A DNA stretch of 64,000 nt. It comes from Lichenicola sp050954785 (GTDB taxonomy: Bacteria; Pseudomonadota; Alphaproteobacteria; Acetobacterales; Acetobacteraceae). Made by a program: the position numbers and the translations under genes. Location: assembly GCA_050954785.1 (NCBI GenBank), contig JBPBQO010000192.1, positions 1 through 64,000 of the forward strand. The letters are read 5' to 3'. The notes under the pieces were generated by a model. It had not been told where the DNA came from and ran no database searches. It was given only the letters and a program-made list of their open reading frames with translations. Of the stretch, positions 43,340 through 51,655 are shown one piece after another (the stretch's first letter is position 1; every line of letters begins with the position of its first letter).

Positions 43340-44781
43340 TGCGACATGCTTCCGGAGTGAGAAACCAGTCCGCGCCGGAACCAGGCAAGCATCCCGGCCC
43401 ACCATCGTGCGGGGCCGCCAAACAGACGGTCCTCGTAGGCGGCAAACGCGAGTGCCTTGGTGAGTTCGCCGCGGGTCGGATACGGCACGATCGCGCCCGA
43501 CAGGCTCCAGAGCGACGTACGGCGTCCCATCAGCATGACCCAGGGCAGCATCAGCTCGCCGGCATGATCGCCGACCAGGGTGACCCCGACCGGGCGCCCG
43601 CGCACCAGCACGAGCTTGCCGAAACCCCCTGGCCGATTCTCCGTCACCGCCCGGTCGTTATCAGCCAGATCCTGCCGCACCACCCGGACCGCCGGATGCC
43701 GTTTGCGCGCCTCGATTTCGGTGAGCCCGAGCTGTGCCAGTTCCGGTTCGGTGTAGATCACACGCGGCACCCGATCCGGTTGCGCGCGCGACCGCAGGCC
43801 GAAGCCGATCCGTGCCACGGCGATGGCGCCATCCGCGCCGGCGGCATGGGTCAGCCGTGGTCCGGCCCGGCAATCGCCGAGCGCCATCACACAGCGGTTC
43901 GACGTGCGCCGGCCGGCATCGACGACGATCCCGTCCGGCCCGGCCTGTATGCCGGCTTGCTCCAGGTCGAGCGCATCGAGATCGGCGACACGCCCGGTTG
44001 CGACCAGCAGATGGCTACCGCGCACGATCGACTCGTCCGCCAGGATCAGCGTCACCCCCTCCGGAACGGCATGAGCCGCGGTGACCGCAATGCCGAACCG
44101 CAGCGTCACCCCTTCGGCCGCCAGACACGCCAGCAGCACCGACGCCGCATCCCGGTCCTCGCGGGTCAGTGGCTGCCGTTGCCCGACCAGCGTCACCGCG
44201 CTGCCGAACCGGCGAAATGCCTGCGCCATCTCGATCCCGACCGGACCCGCGCCGACGATCACCAGATGATCCGGCAATACCGCGAGATCCCACAGCGTCT
44301 CGTTGGTCAGGAACGGTACTCCGGCAAGCCCGTCGATCGGAGGGACACGCGGCCTCGAGCCGGTGGCGATGACGATGCGAGGGGCCGACAGCGCACGGTC
44401 GCCGACGCGGATCGTCCTGTGGCCGGTAAACCTGGCTTCCCCGGCAATGATCTCGACACCCCATGCCTCGAACCGCTCTCGCCCATCGTGCGGGGCGATC
44501 GCCGCCCGCACCCGTGCCAGATGGGCACGCACATCCGACCAAACCACCACCGGCTCGACCGGCTGGATGCCGACCCGTCCTGCATCGCGCATCGACTGCG
44601 CCTGTGCCGCCGCGGCAAGCAGCGCCTTGGACGGCACGCAGCCGCTGTTGAGGCATTCGCCACCCATGCGATCGCGTTCGATCAACGCGGTCCGCAGGCC
44701 CAGCCGCCCGCAGCCGCCCGCCGTGGTGAGCCCCGCCGAACCGCCGCCGATCACGATCACGTCGTGGGTAAAACGCACCAT
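43336..44781 (-). CDS. FAD-dependent disulfide oxidoreductase (mercuric-reductase-like)
   Basis: A 481-residue flavoprotein of the pyridine nucleotide-disulfide family. FAD motif VIVIGGGSAGLTTA, redox disulfide GGECLNSGCVPSK (Cys43, Cys48), NAD motif LVIVGAGPVGIEMAQAF and the second FAD motif CVMALGDCRAG are present. The C-terminal dimer domain lacks the HAHP/HPT pair of glutathione or lipoamide reductases and ends in a hydrophobic extension (ARWWAGMLAWFRRG). It lacks an N-terminal heavy-metal domain. Such enzymes recur in arsenosugar loci with ArsM. It is divergent from arsM, with about 73 bases between starts. Confidence 0.92.
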   Translation of the reverse strand: MVRFTHDVIVIGGGSAGLTTAGGCGRLGLRTALIERDRMGGECLNSGCVPSKALLAAAAQAQSMRDAGRVGIQPVEPVVVWSDVRAHLARVRAAIAPHDGRERFEAWGVEIIAGEARFTGHRTIRVGDRALSAPRIVIATGSRPRVPPIDGLAGVPFLTNETLWDLAVLPDHLVIVGAGPVGIEMAQAFRRFGSAVTLVGQRQPLTREDRDAASVLLACLAAEGVTLRFGIAVTAAHAVPEGVTLILADESIVRGSHLLVATGRVADLDALDLEQAGIQAGPDGIVVDAGRRTSNRCVMALGDCRAGPRLTHAAGADGAIAVARIGFGLRSRAQPDRVPRVIYTEPELAQLGLTEIEARKRHPAVRVVRQDLADNDRAVTENRPGGFGKLVLVRGRPVGVTLVGDHAGELMLPWVMLMGRRTSLWSLSGAIVPYPTRGELTKALAFAAYEDRLFGGPARWWAGMLAWFRRGLVSHSGSMSQ

Positions 44782-44854
44782 GATCTCCCGCTTGCCGCTT
44801 ATCGCCGAATGGCCCAGCGACTACCTGGGATCCGACCGGTTGGGAAACGCCCGA

Positions 44855-45907
44855 GTGAACATCGAGAACAGTCGCGACTATTACGGCCAGGTGCTGCAGG
44901 GCTCATCGGACCTGCGCACCGATGCATGCTGCACCATGAGCCCGCCGCCCGCACCGATCCGCCTGGCTCTCGAACAGGTCCATCCGGAGGTGCGAGCCCG
45001 CTACTACGGCTGCGGACTCGTGGCCCCCGAAGCGATCGCCGGCAAGCGCGTGCTCGACCTCGGCAGCGGTGCAGGCCAGGATTCCTACGTGCTGGCGCAA
45101 CTGGTCGGCGAGCACGGCGAGGTGGTCGGCATCGACGCCACGCCGGAGCAGCTCGCGGTCGCCGAACGCCATATCGACTGGCATCGCGACCGCTTCGGCT
45201 ATGCGCGTTCTAACGTGTCGTTCCTGCATGGCGACATCGAGCATCTCGACGCGCTCGACCTGGAGCCCGGCAGCTTCGATCTCATCGTCTCGAACTGCGT
45301 GATCAACCTGGTTGCCGACAAGGGGGCGGTATTCCGCGCCGCGCATCGGTTGCTGCGCGAAGGCGGCGAGATGCATTTCGCCGACGTCTATGCCGATCGG
45401 CGGTTGCCCGCCGGCCTGCGCGACGATCCGGTGCTGCACGGCGAATGCCTGGCCGGCGCATCCTACTGGGGCGACTTCCTGGGCCAGGCCAGACAGGCGG
45501 GCTTCATCGATCCACGGCTTGTCACCGACCGTCCGCTCGGCATCGACGATCCCGCGATCGCGTCCAGGCTCGGCGGCGCCCGGTTCTTTTCCGCGACATG
45601 GCGGCTGTTCCGTCTTTCGGGCCTCGATGCCGCCTGCGAGGATTACGGCCAGGCGGTGCGCTACCTGGGCACCTTGCCGGACGCCGAGGCGTCCTACCTG
45701 TTCGACAAGCATCACCGGATCGAGACCGGCCGGGTATTCCCAGTCTGCCGCAACACCTGGTCGATGCTGGCCGACACGCGCCTCAGGCCCCATTTCGAGT
45801 TCCTCGATGGTGGTGGCCGGCATTTCGGCATCTTTGCCGGCTGCGGCACCGCTCTGCCCTTTGACCAGGCGTCGGCCAGCGGCGGCGGTGCTGCCGCCTG
45901 TTGCTGA
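44855..45907 (+). CDS. arsM: Arsenite S-adenosylmethyltransferase
   Basis: A 350-residue long-form ArsM, which methylates As(III) using SAM. The family opening RDYYGQVLQGSSDLRTDACC gives the Cys pair 25-26; further conserved Cys lie at 53 (YYGCGLV), 148 (SNCVINL) and 298 (FPVCRNTWSM), covering the arsenic-binding set. SAM motif VLDLGSGAGQDSYVLAQLVG. It ends in GGAAACC, a terminal Cys pair usual for this form. GTG 44855 is chosen because ATG 44780 would overlap the divergent start. An IS3 scar begins almost at its stop. Expected control by arsenic; no ArsR gene is in the window. Confidence 0.93.
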   Translation: MNIENSRDYYGQVLQGSSDLRTDACCTMSPPPAPIRLALEQVHPEVRARYYGCGLVAPEAIAGKRVLDLGSGAGQDSYVLAQLVGEHGEVVGIDATPEQLAVAERHIDWHRDRFGYARSNVSFLHGDIEHLDALDLEPGSFDLIVSNCVINLVADKGAVFRAAHRLLREGGEMHFADVYADRRLPAGLRDDPVLHGECLAGASYWGDFLGQARQAGFIDPRLVTDRPLGIDDPAIASRLGGARFFSATWRLFRLSGLDAACEDYGQAVRYLGTLPDAEASYLFDKHHRIETGRVFPVCRNTWSMLADTRLRPHFEFLDGGGRHFGIFAGCGTALPFDQASASGGGAAACC

Positions 45908-45909
45908 CG

Positions 45910-46310
45910 CTGGGTGAAGAGGCCTGGTGCTGGACGCCGATTGGCGATCGCCATCTGCAAGGCGGTGATGGTCAGTTCCTGCGGCATCGTATCGCTTACA
46001 GGTCGAGCACGACGGCCAGGTAGAGCCACCCTTCGGATGTTGGGATGGAGGTGATATCGGCAGCCACGTCCGGTTCGGAGCAGGCGCCTCGAACTGTCTG
46101 TCGAGCAGGTTGGGGGCCAGCGGCAGGGCGTGCTGGCTGTCGGTCGTACGCGGTCCCCGCCGCTTATACCATCCCTGGATGCCGTGATGGCGCATCAAGC
46201 GGGCGACCCGGTTCACGCCGGTCCGAATGGCTGGAAAGACCGAGATCCGCCCGAAGCAAAGCGATATTCTGAAAATCGCCAGTCGGCTCGCGCCGGAACT
46301 GATTTTTCGG
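45910..46310 (-). pseudogene. IS3-family OrfB transposase remnant
   Basis: Minus-strand fragments follow the IS3 OrfB order: GVNRVARLMRHHGIQGWYKR, RGPRTTDSQHALPLAPNLLD, then EAPNRTW-type wording (FEAPAPNRTWLP) and, in other frames, DTMPQELTITALQMAIANRR followed by PAPGL. The catalytic DDE core is broken by frameshifts and the 3' part is missing, the fragment ending at the arsM stop. It is a scar of insertion and deletion between arsM and the glycosyltransferase gene. No terminal repeats were found. Confidence 0.8.
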
Positions 46311-46350
46311 CAACTGAACAAGGCAGGACGGTCCTGAACGGCAACAGCAC

Positions 46351-47079
46351 TCACCGCACATCCGGATAATGCCGGTCGAGGCCCTGCCTGCGTCCCAGGC
46401 CCCACTGGATACCGACGCGGAGATAGATCCAGTTGGCACGCAGGCCGCCCCAGGCCGCGACCCGACGATCCGAGGTCATGACCACGCGATCGACCAGCCG
46501 GGTATGCCCGAGCCGGGTGAAGGCGATGCACAGCGCAGCATCCTCCATGATGCGCAGGCGCTCGTCGCAGCCGCCGATCGCCAGGAACTGGTCGCGCCTG
46601 AAGAACATCGCATGGTCGCCGAACAGCAGCCGGCAGCCGCGCAGGAACAATCGCGGCCGGAATAGCAGCGGCGCGTACCAGGTCTTGATCCAGTTATGCG
46701 CGCTGGTGCCCCAGCGGATCTTGTCCGCCCCGCACAGCAACGGCGTGAACCCGGCGAGCACGGTTCGCCGGTCCGCCAGGGTGCGCCGGATCACCGCGAT
46801 GGCATCGTCGGGCAGCAGCGTGTCCGCGTGCAGGATACAAACGATCGGCGACCGGCAGGCATCGACGCCCCGGTTGATCTGCGCCGCCCGACCCGAGATC
46901 GAATGCTCGATCACCGTCAGGCCGCCGTTGCGCGCCAATTCCGCCGACCCGTCGCCGCTGCCGCCATCGACCGCGATCAGTTCGTCCGGTGCGGGATGAA
47001 GGGCCGCCAGCGACCGCAACAGCCGAGGCAACGCCGCCGCTTCGTTCAGCATCGGAATGACGATCGCAACGCCGGTCAT
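46351..47079 (-). CDS. Glycosyltransferase 2 of arsenosugar-type loci (TIGR04283-like)
   Basis: A 242-residue GT-A family 2 enzyme: IVIPMLNEAAALPRLLRSLA, VDGGSGDGSAEL, the metal site LHADTLLP and the family wording ISGRAAQINRG, ADKIRWGTSAHNWIKTWYAP and LLFGDHAMFFRR. This matches the group annotated as arsenosugar biosynthesis glycosyltransferase (rSAM/selenodomain-associated transferase 2). It overlaps the stop of the next-upstream gene by ATGA, so the pair is coupled. In its locus it probably adds a sugar or glycerol-sugar part to an arsenic ribose intermediate; evidence for this is contextual. Confidence 0.9.
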   Translation of the reverse strand: MTGVAIVIPMLNEAAALPRLLRSLAALHPAPDELIAVDGGSGDGSAELARNGGLTVIEHSISGRAAQINRGVDACRSPIVCILHADTLLPDDAIAVIRRTLADRRTVLAGFTPLLCGADKIRWGTSAHNWIKTWYAPLLFRPRLFLRGCRLLFGDHAMFFRRDQFLAIGGCDERLRIMEDAALCIAFTRLGHTRLVDRVVMTSDRRVAAWGGLRANWIYLRVGIQWGLGRRQGLDRHYPDVR

Positions 47080-47666
47080 GCAACGAGGTCGGGCCAGCGT
47101 GCCAGATCCTCGGGCCGATCGAGATCCGTGAGCGTCTCCAGCATGACATACGGAACCCCGTGCCGGCCGAGCCGCGATATGGTTTCCGCGAGCACCCGGT
47201 CGGTGCCCCAGTGCATGGCGTCGAACAGGAACGGCATCGGCCGGGCCAATCCCAGCAGGTAGTAGCCGCCATCCTCGGCCGGGCCGATCACCGCCGGATG
47301 CGTTTCCATCGCCATGGCGGCAGCTTCCAGATGCCGCACCTGCAGGTCGGGCACATCGGCTCCCAGCAGGATCACCGGCGGTTGCGCGGCCGCGCGGTCG
47401 AGCCGGTCGCCGAGGTCGCCGTCTCCCTGATCGGTCGGCGAGAGCCCGTCACCGAGCCATGTCGAGAATCGGTCGGGATCGGCGCCGGTGGTCCGCAACT
47501 CGATCGGCCGGCCACTGGCGCGTAGCGTGGTAACAGCGCGCTCGGTCAGGCGCCGGTGCAACGAAGCCGCCGCCGCCGCGCCGATTGCCGGGATCAACCG
47601 TGTCTTGGCCCGGCCCGGCTCGGGATAGCGGGTGAACAGCACCAGCCGGGGCAGGGCGGTCATCAT
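47076..47666 (-). CDS. CofC-like transferase of arsenosugar-type loci (TIGR04282-like)
   Basis: A 196-residue protein with the nucleotidyltransferase/glycosyltransferase fold of the rSAM/selenodomain-associated transferase 1 group. Wording LVLFTRYPEPGRAKTRLIPA at the N terminus, then LLGADVPDLQ, GPAEDGGYYLLGLARP and WGTDRVLAETISRLG. It partners the GT2 at 46351, which it overlaps by four bases, and both are typical of arsenosugar clusters. The start is one of two adjacent ATG codons (47666 or 47663). It is divergent from the sterol desaturase gene, with 51 bases between them, which must hold both promoters. Confidence 0.9.
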   Translation of the reverse strand: MMTALPRLVLFTRYPEPGRAKTRLIPAIGAAAAASLHRRLTERAVTTLRASGRPIELRTTGADPDRFSTWLGDGLSPTDQGDGDLGDRLDRAAAQPPVILLGADVPDLQVRHLEAAAMAMETHPAVIGPAEDGGYYLLGLARPMPFLFDAMHWGTDRVLAETISRLGRHGVPYVMLETLTDLDRPEDLARWPDLVA

Positions 47667-47717
47667 CCGACCAGGCCGGACTTGTGCCAGCCGGCGACCG
47701 TCAGCACCTTCACAAGC

Positions 47718-48551
47718 ATGGCGTCTTTCCCCTTCAAGGCGATCAGGCCGGTACTTCTGGTCGCGGCCGCACTTGCCATCATGGTCGGCGAACGACGATC
47801 GCCGTTGCGTCGCCAAACGCAGCAGGAGCCAGCTCGTCTCCTGGGCAATCTCGCGCTCGGCGCGGCAAGCATGATCGTCGTCGCGGCGGTGGAAGGCCCG
47901 ATCGTGAGCCGGCTGGCCCGGCGCGCCGAGCGGAACAGATCGGGCCTGGCGCAGGGCCTGAAGCTGCCGCCGATCGTTCGCGACCTGATCGCCGTCCTGG
48001 CGATGGATTACACGATCTATGTCTGGCACGTGCTCACCCACAAGGTGCCGCTGCTGTGGCGGCTGCATCTGGTGCATCACATCGACCTGGATCTGGATTC
48101 CAGCACCGCACTGCGATTTCATGCCGTCGACATGCTGGTGTCGGTTCCGTGGCGTGCCGCGCAGGTCGCGCTGCTGGGCGTATCTCCGCGCGCCCTCGGC
48201 TGGTGGCAGAAATTCTTTTTCCTGTCGGTGCTGTTCCACCACTCCAACCTGCGTCTGCCGGCACGGATCGAGCCTCTGCTATCCCGGTTCCTGACCACGC
48301 CGCGCATGCACGGGACCCACCACACGGCGACCCGTGCACAGACCGGCAGCAACTGGTCGAGCGGCCTCAGCCTGTGGGACCACCTGCACGGGACGTTCCG
48401 TCGCGACCGGGATCGGGACGCTGTCGAGATCGGCGTGCCTGCCTATCGGGATGTCCGGGACACGAAGATCATCCCCTCTCTCACGATGCCGTTCGGGCCG
48501 GAGTGCGATGCTTGGCTTCCGGCTGCCGGGCATCCGCGTCGAACGGCATGA
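47718..48551 (+). CDS. Fatty acid hydroxylase / sterol desaturase family protein
   Basis: A 277-residue membrane di-iron enzyme. The His clusters occur in order: HVLTH (near 100), HLVHH (near 113), HAVDM, HHSNL (near 175) and HGTHH (near 198), with the spacing of the family. Hydrophobic segments lie at about 6-22, 45-60, 85-100 and 145-165. It would hydroxylate or desaturate a lipid, such as a fatty acid or hopanoid. Its last 71 bases overlap murI on the other strand, which is longer than usual. The start at 47718 precedes the first helix directly. Confidence 0.88.
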   Translation: MASFPFKAIRPVLLVAAALAIMVGERRSPLRRQTQQEPARLLGNLALGAASMIVVAAVEGPIVSRLARRAERNRSGLAQGLKLPPIVRDLIAVLAMDYTIYVWHVLTHKVPLLWRLHLVHHIDLDLDSSTALRFHAVDMLVSVPWRAAQVALLGVSPRALGWWQKFFFLSVLFHHSNLRLPARIEPLLSRFLTTPRMHGTHHTATRAQTGSNWSSGLSLWDHLHGTFRRDRDRDAVEIGVPAYRDVRDTKIIPSLTMPFGPECDAWLPAAGHPRRTA

Positions 48552-49344
48552 TGCCCGCGTAACCGAATCCGGCGAGACCCTCCAGCAGGCGTTCGGCGTC
48601 TCCAGCCCGCCCGGTGAACCAGGCCTGCCCCATGTCGGTGACCGTGGTCACCCCTGGTCTTGGCGCGAGCCCCGACAGGACGGATTGCGCACGTCGCGCC
48701 ACTGCCGCTGCAGGATCGAGCCAGGTAATCCCGGCGGGCGACAGCTCGCGTAAAATATCCAGCAGGAAGCTGTAATGGGTGCAGCCGATGCCGACGACGT
48801 CGATGCGGTCGCCGCGATCCTGACCGAACAACTGGTCGAGTTCCCGCGCGATCGCCGCGCGATCCACGGTACGATGCCGGAACGCCGCCTCGGCGATATC
48901 GGCAAGACCCCGGGCCCCATGCGCCAGCAGCGTGCAATCCGGCGCGAACCGGCTCTGCAGGTCGCGCAGATACGGCCGCCGCACCGTGGCCGTGGTCGCC
49001 AGCAGGCCGATCGTCCGGGTCCGGCTCACTTCGGCCGCCCACTTGATCGGCGGCACGCAGCCGATGAACGGCACGTCGAAGCGTGCGCGCAGCTCGGCCA
49101 GCGTCACGGTGCTGGCGGTGTTGCAGGCAACCACCACCGCATCCGGACGGAAGCGGAGCAGCGCCGCGCCGACCAGCATCGGGACGCGCTCGATCAGCAC
49201 CGCATCCGGCAGCTCGCCATAGGGAAACACCGCATTGTCGGCCAGATAGTCGATCGGGACCTCGGGCAGCAGCGCGCGCAATTCGCGCACGACCGCAAGC
49301 CCGCCGATCCCGGAATCGAATGCCAGCAGCCGATGGTGCGTCAT
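48481..49344 (-). CDS. murI: Glutamate racemase
   Basis: A 287-residue cofactor-independent racemase giving D-glutamate for peptidoglycan. Catalytic acid/base Cys residues are in VVACNTASTVT and GIGCTHYSFLL; the Asp region FDSGIGGLAVVRELRA and DNAVFPYG are intact. The start at 49344 gives MTHHRLLAFDSG. The 3' end runs 71 bases into the sterol desaturase gene on the opposite strand, and the last 25 residues (DADARQPEAKHR...) look non-conserved, so a short extension may be the cause. It follows pyrE by 13 bases, so they share a transcript. Confidence 0.94.
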   Translation of the reverse strand: MTHHRLLAFDSGIGGLAVVRELRALLPEVPIDYLADNAVFPYGELPDAVLIERVPMLVGAALLRFRPDAVVVACNTASTVTLAELRARFDVPFIGCVPPIKWAAEVSRTRTIGLLATTATVRRPYLRDLQSRFAPDCTLLAHGARGLADIAEAAFRHRTVDRAAIARELDQLFGQDRGDRIDVVGIGCTHYSFLLDILRELSPAGITWLDPAAAVARRAQSVLSGLAPRPGVTTVTDMGQAWFTGRAGDAERLLEGLAGFGYAGIMPFDADARQPEAKHRTPARTAS

Positions 49345-49357
49345 CGTGGCGTACGCG

Positions 49358-50149
49358 TCAGCCCTCGGCGAGCTTTCGTTGCTTCAGCGCCATCGCCTCC
49401 TCGACGCTGGCGACACCGCCATGCTTTGCGGACCATGCGCAGGGATCTTCCAGGAAGCGCCGCACTTCGGCCGCCGCTGCCTCGGAGAAATAGGGCCGCT
49501 CGGCGCAGGCCTCGAGCACGTCCCACCAGGTGCACAGCGAATGCAGCGTGATGCCCATCTCGCTCAGCGTGCGGTGCGCGCCGGGGAACACCCCGTAGAA
49601 GAACACCACGAAGGTGTGCTCGACGATCGCCCCGGCATCGCGCAGGGACTTCGCGAAGATGATCTTCGAGGCGCCGTCCGTGGTCAGGTCCTCGACCAGC
49701 AGGGTACGCTTGCCTTCCGGCACGTCGCCCTCGATCAGCGCGTTGCGGCCGAATCCTTTCGGCTTCTTTCGCACATAGGCCATCGGCGCCAGCATCCGGT
49801 CGGCGATCCAGGCTGCGAACGGAATGCCCGCGGTCTCGCCGCCGGCGACCACGTCGATGCTTTCGTAGCCGACATGACGGCCGATCTTTTCCACCCCGAG
49901 CTCGACGATCTTGGCCCGCGCCCGCGGAAAGAAGATGATGCGGCGGCAGTCGATATAGACCGGCGACTTCCAGCCCGAGGTGAGGGTGTACGGTTCCTCC
50001 GGCCGGAAATTGACCGCCTTGATCTCCAGCAGGAGCCTCGCCGTGGTCAGCGCGGCATCGCGGTCCCAGTCGGTCATGGCGGTCCGCACCGGTGTCGCGT
50101 AGCCGGGCTGGTCGGCGCCCTGGCGCCCATCGCTCGCGCTCATCATCAT
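49358..50149 (-). CDS. pyrE: Orotate phosphoribosyltransferase
   Basis: A 263-residue enzyme joining orotate to PRPP to form OMP in UMP synthesis. Visible are YTLTSGWKSPVYIDCRR (orotate side), MAYVRKKPKGFGRNALIEG and the PRPP loop TLLVEDLTTDGASK. The N-terminal 30 residues (from MMMSASDG) are longer than in E. coli PyrE, and an internal ATG (MTDWDRDAA) at about residue 25 is an alternative. AAGGG precedes ATG 50149. murI follows 13 bases downstream. Divergent from the ELM1-like gene, with 112 bases between starts. Confidence 0.93.
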   Translation of the reverse strand: MMMSASDGRQGADQPGYATPVRTAMTDWDRDAALTTARLLLEIKAVNFRPEEPYTLTSGWKSPVYIDCRRIIFFPRARAKIVELGVEKIGRHVGYESIDVVAGGETAGIPFAAWIADRMLAPMAYVRKKPKGFGRNALIEGDVPEGKRTLLVEDLTTDGASKIIFAKSLRDAGAIVEHTFVVFFYGVFPGAHRTLSEMGITLHSLCTWWDVLEACAERPYFSEAAAAEVRRFLEDPCAWSAKHGGVASVEEAMALKQRKLAEG

Positions 50150-50261
50150 AATCCCTTCATTCCTGCCTGCGCAGTCTCCACTATCCAGCATGACGAAGGA
50201 ACTCCAGGGCCGCTATTCACCATGAGCCGGTGGACGCGGAAACACGGGAGCTGAATTCGGC

Positions 50262-51224
50262 ATGAGTCGGAGAGATGCATCGATGGGGATTGCCAGGCTG
50301 TTGATGCTGCCGGATGCGCCGGTCTGGGTCATCGAGGATAAGGGGGCCGCGGCCGCCGGACAGGCCGCCGCGATCGCCGGCCGGCTTGGCCTGCCGTTTC
50401 GCCGGATCGGCTTCGGCGCCACCCAGGACCGGGTGCGGCCGGGCAGCCTGCCCGAACTGGTACTGACCGCCGGCACCCAGTCCGGAGCGCGGGCGCTGCT
50501 GTTGCGGGCGAGGCACGGCTGTCGCGTCGTGCATTGTGCCAGCACCCGTCCGCCTGTGCCGGGTCGGCTGGCCGGCTATCCGTTCGATCTGATGGTGCTG
50601 GCGGGCCTGGAGCCGCCGACGCCGCATGCCGCGCCGCTGAACCGGCCCGGCCGGTTGATGCCAGCCCTGGGGCCGCCGCATGTGGTGTCGCCGGCCCTGC
50701 TCGCGCGCGCACGCCAGGTCTGGGAGGAGCGGCTGTCGCACCTGCCGACGCCACGAATCGCAGTTCTGCTGGGAGGCGGCGTATCTGATCCTGCGGAGGC
50801 GTTCGCCGCTGCCGTGCAGTTGCAGCGCATGGCGCGCGAGCAGGGCGGCTGCATCCTGCTGTCGGCCTCGTCGGAATGCCGGCCGGAAATCGCCGACACG
50901 TTCAGCGCCGGGCTGTCCGGCTGCATCCACCTGATCTACCGCGAGGGCGAGCCCGGAGAAGATCCGACCCTGGGCTTCCTTGGTGGCGCCGACGCGGTGG
51001 TGGCGGCCTGGAGCAGCGCGCAGTCGTTGAGCGAGGCCTGTGCCGGCACGGCGCCGGTGTTCGTGTTGCCGGCGCCACGTGGACGGCGGCGCCGGCTGAT
51101 GGATCGGCTGGTCGCCCTGGACCAGGCGAGACTGTTCCAGTCCAGCCTGCAACCGTGGCCGCGTACGCCGCTGGACGAGGCAGGCCGCATCGCGCGGGCG
51201 ATCCGGCGGCGCTTCATGATTTGA
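50262..51224 (+). CDS. ELM1/GtrOC1-like family protein (DUF1022)
   Basis: A 320-residue protein of the ELM1 (mitochondrial fission protein-like, DUF1022) family. N-terminal VWVIEDKGAAAAGQAAAIAG (usually GxxGHxxQxxGLAEALG), LPELVLTAGTQSGARALLLR, IAVLLGGGVSDPAEAF and CILLSASSECRPEI, GGADAVVAAWSSAQSLSEAC are in the right order. The C half resembles GT-B glycosyltransferases. In bacteria its function is unproven, perhaps in cell-envelope sugar transfer. It is a single gene, divergent from pyrE. An internal ATG (residue 8) is possible. Confidence 0.82.
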   Translation: MSRRDASMGIARLLMLPDAPVWVIEDKGAAAAGQAAAIAGRLGLPFRRIGFGATQDRVRPGSLPELVLTAGTQSGARALLLRARHGCRVVHCASTRPPVPGRLAGYPFDLMVLAGLEPPTPHAAPLNRPGRLMPALGPPHVVSPALLARARQVWEERLSHLPTPRIAVLLGGGVSDPAEAFAAAVQLQRMAREQGGCILLSASSECRPEIADTFSAGLSGCIHLIYREGEPGEDPTLGFLGGADAVVAAWSSAQSLSEACAGTAPVFVLPAPRGRRRRLMDRLVALDQARLFQSSLQPWPRTPLDEAGRIARAIRRRFMI

Positions 51225-51297
51225 TGCCGACTCGCGTCACGATCGCGTCCAGACAACTCATCGGGTACCGGAATGCTTGAATTAGGCTTGCTAGCCT

Positions 51298-51603
51298 GTG
51301 CATAACAGACTGGTGGTAATTGAGAACGGTTTGCAACATGCGTCTCGAGACGAGGACCGGACTTTGAACGGTCAGCCGCCCATCATCACGCGAAGCTGCG
51401 AGCGCGCGGTCGTGACCGCGTACCGTGAGCTCCGCGACTGCGGAACGGTCGACATGCAGGCGTTCCATGCCTGCACGACCCTCTATCGCATCCACCATCC
51501 CGAAGCATCGATCAATGAGGCTCGTCGCCTGGTCGCCGAGTGGATCGACCACCACGTGGTCCGGCAGGCCGAAGGCCAGACCCCCGGCTGCGACTGCGAC
51601 TGA
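51298..51603 (+). CDS. Conserved-looking small hypothetical protein
   Basis: A 101-residue cytoplasmic protein (or 79 residues from a TTG at 51364, which has GAGG upstream). The core ITRSCERAVVTAYRELRDCG, ACTTLYRIHHPEASINEARR and VAEWIDHHV reads as an all-helical protein with several Cys; it ends in CDCD. No family recognised. It is convergent with gltA and shares with it the palindrome at 51623-51642. Confidence 0.6.
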   Translation: MHNRLVVIENGLQHASRDEDRTLNGQPPIITRSCERAVVTAYRELRDCGTVDMQAFHACTTLYRIHHPEASINEARRLVAEWIDHHVVRQAEGQTPGCDCD

Positions 51604-51622
51604 CGCATCCGGCCCCAAGGCA

Positions 51623-51642
51623 GCGCCGGACATGTCCGGCGC
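51623..51642. terminator. Perfect palindrome between convergent genes
   Basis: A perfect 20-base palindrome, arms gcgccggaca/tgtccggcgc, lies between the stops of the hypothetical gene (51603) and gltA (51656). It is a probable bidirectional transcript-end hairpin, although no T run is visible on either side. Confidence 0.5.
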
Positions 51643-51655
51643 CCGGTAGGCAGGT

